Under the pieces are notes generated by a model. That model worked only from the letters and a program-made list of their open reading frames with translations, did not search any database and had not been told where the DNA came from. From CAYTSW01 sp964440605 (GTDB lineage Bacteria > Planctomycetota > Phycisphaerae > Phycisphaerales > UBA1924), in assembly GCA_964440605.1 (NCBI GenBank), contig CAYTSW010000044.1:1-19456 (forward strand): a stretch of DNA of 19,456 bases, written 5' to 3'. How positions within the stretch are numbered: the first letter of the stretch is position 1; each line of letters starts with the position of its first letter. Shown here piece after piece: positions 14,264 to 19,456 of this stretch. The translations under genes were made by a program, and so were the position numbers.

Positions 14264-15093
14264 CCGCGAGCCCCGTGCGCACACCCTCCAACCCGCGCGG
14301 CTTGCGCGACCTGCCCTTCGCGTTGCCCGAGGTCACGCCCGCGCAGAAGCGTCGAGCCCGTGAGCTCTACCACGCGCTTGAGCAGCGCCACCCCGATGCG
14401 CACTGCGAGCTCGACTACACCGAGCCTCACGAGCTGCTCGTCGCGACGATCCTCAGCGCGCAGGCGACCGACGTCGGCGTGAACAAGGCGACGCCGGGAC
14501 TGTTCAAGGCCTTCCCGACGCCCGAGGATTACGCCGCCGCGACGCCGAAGCAGATCGAGCCCTACATCAAGACCATCGGCCTCTACCGCAACAAGGCCAG
14601 GAGCGTGCACGCGGCGATGACGACCGTCACCCACGACTTCGGCGGCGAGGTGCCGCGCACGATGGAAGAGCTGCTCACGCTGCGTGGCGTCGCGCGCAAG
14701 ACCGCCGGCGTCGTCCTGGGCGATGCGTATGACATCCAGGACGCCGTCGTCGTCGACACACACGTCGATCGGCTCTCCAAGCGCTTCGGCCTTGTGCACG
14801 AAGACGCGACGGTCGCGATGGTCGAGCGCCACCTCATGGCCCTCTTCCCGCGGGCCAAGTGGTCCAAGCTGAGCCACCTGCTGATCTTCCACGGCCGCCG
14901 TGTCTGCAAGGCCCGCGGCGCGCTGTGCGCGGATGATCCCATCTGCCGGCGTTTCTGCCTCCACGCCCGTGAACGCGCGGCGAAGAAAAAGACCGAGGCG
15001 TCCACCAGCAAGAAGACCACGAAGAAGACAGCGAAGAAGAACAAGACGAGTCCCACCACCCCAACGACCACCAGAAAGGGCGCCCGCGCATGA
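14260..15093 (+). CDS. nth: Endonuclease III, DNA glycosylase/AP lyase
   Basis: A 277-aa HhH-GPD glycosylase removing oxidised pyrimidines and nicking at abasic sites. ATILSAQATD (62-71) is a family hallmark; the helix-hairpin-helix LRGVARKTAG (141-150) holds the catalytic Lys147, and VDTHV (165-169) the catalytic Asp166. The four C-terminal cysteines expected to bind a 4Fe-4S cluster are present but spaced C216-x6-C223-x5-C229-x3-C233 in place of the canonical C-x6-C-x2-C-x5-C: the usual CxxCPI reads CADDPIC. An approximately 40-residue Lys/Thr-rich tail (from about 241) is extra to the family and probably disordered. It overlaps DUF4149 upstream (ATGA) and the TPR gene downstream (ATGA). 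Confidence 0.95.
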   Translation: MTASPVRTPSNPRGLRDLPFALPEVTPAQKRRARELYHALEQRHPDAHCELDYTEPHELLVATILSAQATDVGVNKATPGLFKAFPTPEDYAAATPKQIEPYIKTIGLYRNKARSVHAAMTTVTHDFGGEVPRTMEELLTLRGVARKTAGVVLGDAYDIQDAVVVDTHVDRLSKRFGLVHEDATVAMVERHLMALFPRAKWSKLSHLLIFHGRRVCKARGALCADDPICRRFCLHARERAAKKKTEASTSKKTTKKTAKKNKTSPTTPTTTRKGARA

Positions 15094-15401
15094 GCCGACT
15101 CGACAAGCTCCAACAACTCTGGAACGCCGACCCCTCCGATCCCGAAACCGCCTACATGATCGCGCAGGAGCACGTCGCCGCCGGCGGGATCGACGCTTCG
15201 CTCGAGTGGTTCGACAACACGCTCCGCCTCGACCCCGACTTCGCCTACGCCTACTTCCACAAGGCCCGCTCGCTCGAAATGCTCGCCAACCTCGAAGAAG
15301 CCCGCGCGACCCTGCGCGAAGGCCTCGAACGCGCCCGGGCCTCCGGCAACGCCAAGGCGGTCGACGAGATCAGCGGCTACCTCGAGAGCCTGCGCCAGTG
15401 A
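15090..15401 (+). CDS. Small TPR-repeat protein
   Basis: A 103-aa all-helical protein. Residues about 19-48 (AYMIAQEHVAAGGIDASLEWFDNTLRLDPD) and 51-84 (AYAYFHKARSLEMLANLEEARATLREGLE) are two TPR units with the characteristic Ala, Tyr and Pro positions; the end is a capping helix. TPRs act as protein-binding scaffolds; the partner is unknown. It sits between nth and recX with ATGA and GTGA overlaps on both sides, so stoichiometric expression with these repair genes is likely. Confidence 0.82.
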   Translation: MSRLDKLQQLWNADPSDPETAYMIAQEHVAAGGIDASLEWFDNTLRLDPDFAYAYFHKARSLEMLANLEEARATLREGLERARASGNAKAVDEISGYLESLRQ

Positions 15402-16135
15402 CCGCCGACGACGCGACCTCCACCGGGCCCGCGAAGAAGCGCCGCGAGCGCGCAACGCCGCGGGACAAGCTCGCACCGCTCGACGCCATCGCGCCGGGCG
15501 ACACCATCGAACGCATCAAGCCGACGCGCAACCCCGAACGCTGGACCCTCGAGACCGCCGCGGGCGCCCGCGCAACCATCCACACCGACGTCCTCACGCG
15601 TCACGGCCTGGGCCCGGGCGTCGAGTGGACGCCCGAGTTGGCTTGCGCCGTCCGCGGCGATCAGCAGCGCGCGCTCGCCTACGCCGATGCGCTGGGCGTC
15701 ATCACGCGGAGCGTCGTTACGCGTGCGCGGTTGATGACCAAGCTGCGCTCGAAGGGGCACGAGACGGAGGCCGCCCAAGCCGCCGCCGATCGGCTGGAGC
15801 ATGCCGGCCTGCTCGACGATCGTCGCGCGAGCTTCGCCGCGGCTCGAGCCATCGCGAACCGCAACGGCGGCGCAGGCCGACGCCTCATCGAGTCCAAGCT
15901 CCGCGCGCAGGGCGTGCACGAGTCGCTCGCACGCGAGGCCACCGATGAAGCGCTCGCCGACCGCGACTCCTTGGCCGACGCGACGGCGCTCGCGCAGAAG
16001 AAGTGGCGGACGCTCCGCGAGCGGACGGACGCCGCGACCGCGAAGCGGCGCATCGCGGCGGCTCTCGCGCGGCGGGGCTTCGACCTGGAGACGGTGTGGG
16101 AAGCGGTGCGGCGAGTTGTGCGCGAGGGGGACTGA
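15398..16135 (+). CDS. recX: RecX family regulatory protein
   Basis: A 245-aa RecX homologue, a cytosolic modulator that caps or inhibits RecA filaments. Residues about 31-84 form the beta-rich N-terminal region found in many RecX proteins (DTIERIKPTRNPERWTLE). Three helical RecX repeats follow: LGVITRSVVTRARLMTKLRSKG (about 99-120), LEHAGLLDD (133-141) with the following helices, and the last unit (KKRWRTLRE-like, to RRGFDLETVWEAVRRVV). The start is the GTG at 15398, whose GTGA overlaps the TPR stop; earlier in-frame codons lie inside the TPR and nth genes. recA is not in the window, although recX usually follows it. An N-terminal Lys/Arg-rich stretch (13-24) precedes the conserved part. Confidence 0.85.
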   Translation: MTADDATSTGPAKKRRERATPRDKLAPLDAIAPGDTIERIKPTRNPERWTLETAAGARATIHTDVLTRHGLGPGVEWTPELACAVRGDQQRALAYADALGVITRSVVTRARLMTKLRSKGHETEAAQAAADRLEHAGLLDDRRASFAAARAIANRNGGAGRRLIESKLRAQGVHESLAREATDEALADRDSLADATALAQKKWRTLRERTDAATAKRRIAAALARRGFDLETVWEAVRRVVREGD

Positions 16136-16163
16136 TCGAGATGCGCGTGAGCCTCGGTGGTGT

Positions 16164-16272
16164 GACATCGGGTGCCACTGACCTTGGCTTTGCAAGGTCA
16201 GTGCTTCCTGTGGAGGCGTGAGCTCCGAGCACTGACCCCGCAAAGCCGGGGTCAGTGGCACCCCACGATGTC
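16164..16272. repeat. REPIN-like double hairpin (inverted REP pair)
   Basis: Two perfect hairpins, each an 11-bp stem with a 6-nt loop, lie at 16176-16203 and 16230-16257, 26 bp apart. The halves are inverted copies of one another: loops GCTTTG and CAAAGC are complementary, and the stems differ only at two base pairs, with TT/AA in one and CC/GG in the other, so pairing is kept. The outer edges GGGTGCCA (16170-16177) and TGGCACCC (16256-16263) pair, as do GACATC (16164-16169) and GATGTC (16267-16272). It fills most of the gene-free interval 16136-16383. Confidence 0.8.
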
Positions 16273-16383
16273 TGCCTCCGTCTCTCCGTCTCTTCGAACC
16301 ACGTCAAGCCCACCGATCACCGCGCTCGCGCCCGGTGTCGACTGCTGCTCACCCCCCTCCGCGCCTTCCCCTACCATCTCCCC

Positions 16384-16971
16384 ATGCCCCGCCACACCAT
16401 CCCCCTCTGTCTCCTCGCAACGGCCGCCCTCACCCTCGGCTGCGCCGCCCCGCACAACGAGCGCCTCGCGGTCGGCCTCGAGCGCTACGAGGGACGCGTG
16501 CTCCTGCCCGCCGCGGGCGGGCCCACCGAAGGGGTCGTTGCCTACGCCGGGCCCAGCGAGCTCACCCTCGACCGCGATAACTGGGAGGAGCGCGTCCTGC
16601 TCGTCCCGAACGACGGCGTCGAGCACTTCCCCGACTACACCACGCTCGACCCCGTCCAGGTCGACGCCTTCCGCGCCGACGGCGTCTACCCCACCGCGCA
16701 CAGCGCGCTCGATGTCGAGCACAACGTCGCCGATGAGCTCCTCTCCTGGGCCGCCTGGCCCGTCTTCGCGGCACGCGACATCCTCTTCGTCATTCCCCGC
16801 ACCGCCCGCCACGCCGAGGAAGACTTCGTCGATTACAGCCCGAGAGCCTTCGGCTATGCGCGTTCACCGATTACCGAAGGCACGGCCCGCTGGGCTGAGG
16901 ACGCGATGGACGACGCCGTCGCCCCCGGCGCGGGTACAGGCATCGACGAAGGGGCCGACGACACGCCATGA
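16384..16971 (+). CDS. Putative lipoprotein of unknown function
   Basis: A 195-aa secreted protein. The N-terminus MPRHTIPLCLLATAALTLGC is a signal peptide ending in a lipobox-like LTLGC with Cys20 as the likely lipidated residue; the -3 position is Thr, not the usual Leu. The mature part is acidic with a conserved-looking middle (HFPDYTTLDPVQVDAFRADG, about 79-98) and a hydrophobic patch (SWAAWPVFAARDILFVIP) around 120-137. I recognise no domain with confidence. The ATG at 16384 begins the signal sequence; upstream codons overlap the repeat element. The stop overlaps the rhodanese start by 4 bp (ATGA). Confidence 0.78.
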   Translation: MPRHTIPLCLLATAALTLGCAAPHNERLAVGLERYEGRVLLPAAGGPTEGVVAYAGPSELTLDRDNWEERVLLVPNDGVEHFPDYTTLDPVQVDAFRADGVYPTAHSALDVEHNVADELLSWAAWPVFAARDILFVIPRTARHAEEDFVDYSPRAFGYARSPITEGTARWAEDAMDDAVAPGAGTGIDEGADDTP

Positions 16972-17312
16972 ACGACCGCGCCGACATGGAGATCACGCCA
17001 GCCGAAGCCGGGCGCCTGCTCGACGAACGCCCCGACGACGTCCTGCTGATCGACTGTCGTCGTGACGACGAATGGGCTTTCGCCCGCATCGACGGCGCTG
17101 TCCACATTCCGCTCGACAGCATCCGCCTCGCCGCCGAGGATCTCGCCGAGGACGTCGGCGACCGCGAGGTGATCGTCTACTGCCACCACGGCGTCCGCTC
17201 GCTCACCGCCGCTGCCCAACTCCGCGCCGCCGGCCTCGACAACGCCCGTTCCATGTCCGGCGGCATCGACCAGTGGTCGAAGGACATCGACCCAAGCGTG
17301 CCGACCTATTGA
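16968..17312 (+). CDS. Single-domain rhodanese-like protein
   Basis: A 114-aa rhodanese domain, cytosolic (no signal peptide). The family landmarks are LLIDCRRDDEWAFARIDGAVHIPL (26-49) and the active-site loop YCHHGVRS (71-78) with the sulfur-accepting Cys72, followed by GGIDQW near the C-terminus. GlpE-like single-domain rhodaneses carry persulfide sulfur for thiolation or cyanide detoxification; the acceptor is unknown. It starts inside the end of the lipoprotein gene (ATGA overlap). It converges on thrS, with a REP-like hairpin in the 48-bp gap. Confidence 0.92.
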   Translation: MNDRADMEITPAEAGRLLDERPDDVLLIDCRRDDEWAFARIDGAVHIPLDSIRLAAEDLAEDVGDREVIVYCHHGVRSLTAAAQLRAAGLDNARSMSGGIDQWSKDIDPSVPTY

Positions 17313-17324
17313 GCGTCTCTTTGC

Positions 17325-17359
17325 CTTCGGTGGGACGGGCTTCCAGCCCGTCTTCTCCC
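17325..17359. terminator. REP-like hairpin between rhodanese and thrS 3' ends
   Basis: A perfect 8-bp stem, GACGGGCT (17334-17341) and AGCCCGTC (17345-17352), with a TCC loop, followed by TTCTCCC. It lies between convergent genes and could terminate both. It belongs to the same family as the decayed copy at 80-116, so it is a dispersed repeat as well as a possible terminator. Confidence 0.6.
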
Positions 17360-17360
17360 G

Positions 17361-19439
17361 CTACGCCCCGACCTCCACCATCCGCTCCTTCACCGTCGCC
17401 TCCCCCTTCGTCCGGTACTCCTCGGTGAGCGCCGCGACGAACTCGTCCAGCGGCATCGCGCCCAGATCCTTCTGCACGCCCCGCGCGCGCACGCTGACGG
17501 CGCGATTGTCGGCGTCCCGCGGGCCGACGACCGCCATGTAGGGCACCCGCTCGTCGGCCGCGACTTTGATCTTGCCCTGCACCCGCGCGTCGCTCGTGTC
17601 CAGCGTCGCGCGCAGGCCCGCGCCCTTCAGCGCGTTGATGACTTCCTGCGCGTAGTCGTTCGTCTTCTCCGAGATCGGCAGCACGCGCACCTGCTCCGGG
17701 CTGAGCCACAGCGGAAACGCGCCCGCGAAGTGCTCGATCAGCACGCCGACGAACCGCTCCATCGACCCGAACGGAGCTCGGTGCACCATCACCGGGCGGT
17801 GCGGCTGGTTGTCCGGGCCGATGTACGAGAGGTCGAACCGCTCGGGCAGGTTGTAATCCACCTGCACAGTCCCGAGTTGCCATGACCGCCCGATGACGTC
17901 CTTGACGACGAAGTCGATCTTCGGGCCGTAGAACGCCGCCTCGCCCGGCTCCTCGGTAAAGGGCACGCCGAGCCACTGCGCCGCGTCGCGGCACGCCTCT
18001 TCGGCGCGGTCCCAGTTCTTCGGGTCGCCAACGTACTTCGACGAATCCGGATCGCGCAGGCCCACGCGCACGCGGTAGTCGTCCATGCCCAGCGTGCGGA
18101 AGATGATCTTGACGAGTTCGAGACAGCCCCGCACTTCGTCGGCGAGCTGGTCCTCGGAGCAGAACAGGTGCGCGTCGTCCTGCGTGAAGCCGCGCACGCG
18201 CGTCATGCCGTTGAGCTCGCCCGACTGCTCCCATCGGTACACCGTCCCGAACTCGGCCATGCGCACGGGCAGGTCGCGGTACGAGTGCGGGCGGCTCTTG
18301 AAGATGCGGATGTGGTGCGGGCAGTTCATCGGCTTGAGCATGTAGCCCTCCGCCTCGCCGCCCTCGAGCTGGTTCATTAGCTCCGCGCACGTGCACCCCG
18401 CGGCCGCACGCTCGTCGAGCACGTCGCGCTCGGCGATCGGCGGGAACTGGCTCTCGCGGTAGTACGGGAAGTGCCCCGACGTGCGGTACAGCTCCAGCTT
18501 GCCGATGTGCGGCGTGTAGACCTGGTGGTACCCCTGCCGGCGCAGCTCGCGCGAGATGAACTGCTCCAGCTCGTTGCGCAGCACCGCGCCCTTGGGCGTC
18601 CAGAGCACGAGGCCCTGGCCGACCATGTCGTCGATGTGGAAGAGCCCGAGCTGCCGCCCGATCACGCGGTGGTCGCGGCGTTTGGCTTCTTCGAGCGCTT
18701 CGAGGTGCTGGTCGAGTTCCTTCTTGGAGGGGAAGGCCGTGCCGTAGACGCGCGTGAGGCGGTCGGAGTTCTCGTCGCCGTGCCAGTAGCTGGAGGCGAG
18801 GGACATGATCTTCGCAGCGCCGATCTTTCCCGTGCTCGGCAGGTGAGGGCCGCGACACAAATCCTCCCAGTCCGCGCCGGCCTCGCCCGTCGCATACCAC
18901 GAGAGACACGCGCTGCCCGCCTCGATCGCCCGCTGCGCGTTGTCGAGCTTGTACTTGCTCCCCTCTCCCTCGAGCTTCTTCATCCCTTCGTCCACCGGCA
19001 GCTCGTACCGCGTGAACGGCCGATCCTCCGCGATGATCTTCTCCATCTCCTTCTCGATCGCCTCGAAGTCATCGGACGACAGCGGGCGGTCATCGGGGAA
19101 GCGGATGTCGTAGTAGAAGCCGGTCTCCAGCGGTGGGCCGTAGACGAACTCCGCCTTCGGCACGATCCGCTGGATCGCCTCGGCCATCACGTGCGCCGCC
19201 GAGTGGCGCATCAGATAGAGCAGGTCGGCCCGCTGCTGATCGTCCCGCGGCTTGGTGGTGATGATGCTCACCTGCGCGTCACGCTCGATGGGCGCGTGGA
19301 CGTCCGACAGTTCGCCGTCGATGCGCGCGCCGACGGCCTGCTGCGCAAGACGCGAGCCGATCGACTCGGCCACCTCCAGAGGCGTCACCGGGTGATCGAA
19401 GTCGCGCGTCGAGCCGTCGGGAAGCGTGATGCGTGGCAT
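17361..19439 (-). CDS. thrS: Threonyl-tRNA synthetase
   Basis: A complete 692-aa class II ThrRS that charges tRNA-Thr and edits Ser-tRNA-Thr. Domains: TGS (1-62, MPRITLPDGS); editing domain with HSAAH (His79, His83) and CRGPH (Cys195, His199), all four editing-site residues present; catalytic core from about 265 with zinc ligands Cys373 (KPMNCPHH), His424 (QDDAHLF) and His553 (MVHRAPFGS); motif 2 at about 393-427; anticodon-binding domain from about 583. The signature MNCPHH replaces the common MNCPGH, as in some other lineages. About 25 extra residues between FPPI (332-335) and YMLKPMNC (366-373) contain a CTC pair (349-351). The ATG at 19439 has a GAGG 2 nt upstream, close but acceptable. 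No leader for control is visible because only 17 bp upstream are in the window. Confidence 0.97.
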   Translation of the reverse strand: MPRITLPDGSTRDFDHPVTPLEVAESIGSRLAQQAVGARIDGELSDVHAPIERDAQVSIITTKPRDDQQRADLLYLMRHSAAHVMAEAIQRIVPKAEFVYGPPLETGFYYDIRFPDDRPLSSDDFEAIEKEMEKIIAEDRPFTRYELPVDEGMKKLEGEGSKYKLDNAQRAIEAGSACLSWYATGEAGADWEDLCRGPHLPSTGKIGAAKIMSLASSYWHGDENSDRLTRVYGTAFPSKKELDQHLEALEEAKRRDHRVIGRQLGLFHIDDMVGQGLVLWTPKGAVLRNELEQFISRELRRQGYHQVYTPHIGKLELYRTSGHFPYYRESQFPPIAERDVLDERAAAGCTCAELMNQLEGGEAEGYMLKPMNCPHHIRIFKSRPHSYRDLPVRMAEFGTVYRWEQSGELNGMTRVRGFTQDDAHLFCSEDQLADEVRGCLELVKIIFRTLGMDDYRVRVGLRDPDSSKYVGDPKNWDRAEEACRDAAQWLGVPFTEEPGEAAFYGPKIDFVVKDVIGRSWQLGTVQVDYNLPERFDLSYIGPDNQPHRPVMVHRAPFGSMERFVGVLIEHFAGAFPLWLSPEQVRVLPISEKTNDYAQEVINALKGAGLRATLDTSDARVQGKIKVAADERVPYMAVVGPRDADNRAVSVRARGVQKDLGAMPLDEFVAALTEEYRTKGEATVKERMVEVGA

Positions 19440-19456
19440 GTCCTCACCCGCTCAAG

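Noticed and set aside
1..19456. CRISPR array, tRNA, rRNA, insertion sequence or prophage genes
   Set aside because: No regularly spaced repeats with unique spacers, no cloverleaf or rRNA motifs and no transposase or integrase motifs were seen on either strand.
19440..19456. T-box or other thrS leader
   Set aside because: Only 17 bp upstream of thrS are in the window, too little to judge.

Overview
The window is GC-rich DNA with tightly packed, mostly housekeeping genes. The protein set suggests a Gram-negative-type bacterium: a DUF481 beta-barrel with C-terminal Phe, an AsmA-like protein, a Spy-like periplasmic protein and a lipoprotein. Together with low-complexity Lys-rich tails and families of dispersed hairpin repeats, this resembles planctomycetes, perhaps Phycisphaerae-like. 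That placement is inference; no rRNA is present. A run of 100 N (4606-4705) marks a scaffolding gap, so this looks like a draft or metagenome assembly. No phage, CRISPR array, insertion sequence or obvious defence island was seen, and I do not think the window holds a new multi-gene system. The interest lies in repeat structure and in a few proteins with altered key residues.

Layout. 1-159: REP-like hairpins. 160-936 (+): sulfotransferase. 1223-2317 (+): DUF481 outer-membrane protein. 2466-3653 (-): Mrp/ApbC P-loop ATPase without the CxxC motif. 3824-4605 (+): Spy/LTxxQ-like protein, cut by the gap. 4831-5634 (-): TatD hydrolase. 5710-7296 (-): AsmA-like protein. 7406-8194 (-): solitary DNA methyltransferase, divergent from a SAM-dependent methyltransferase (8235-9107, +). 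9251-10267 (+): polyprenyl diphosphate synthase. 10280-11173 (-): PhnP-like metallo-beta-lactamase. 11321-11938 (-): LexA. 11939-12835: a poorly coding stretch, possibly a decayed or frameshifted gene. 12836-13657 (-): degenerate xylose-isomerase-like TIM barrel. 13682-16135 (+): four-gene operon (DUF4149 membrane protein, nth, TPR protein, recX) with every junction overlapping by 3-4 bp. 16164-16272: REPIN-like double hairpin. 16384-17312 (+): lipoprotein and rhodanese, overlapping. 17361-19439 (-): thrS.

How the genes fit together. DNA maintenance is over-represented: Nth (base excision repair), RecX (RecA modulator), LexA (SOS repressor), a TatD nuclease-type hydrolase and a DNA methyltransferase. 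They are not one operon, and I could not find a convincing shared LexA operator. Three copies of a ~90 bp long-hairpin element lie shortly downstream of plus-strand genes. Separate families of short REP-like hairpins sit between genes, and one forms an inverted pair with compensatory stem changes.
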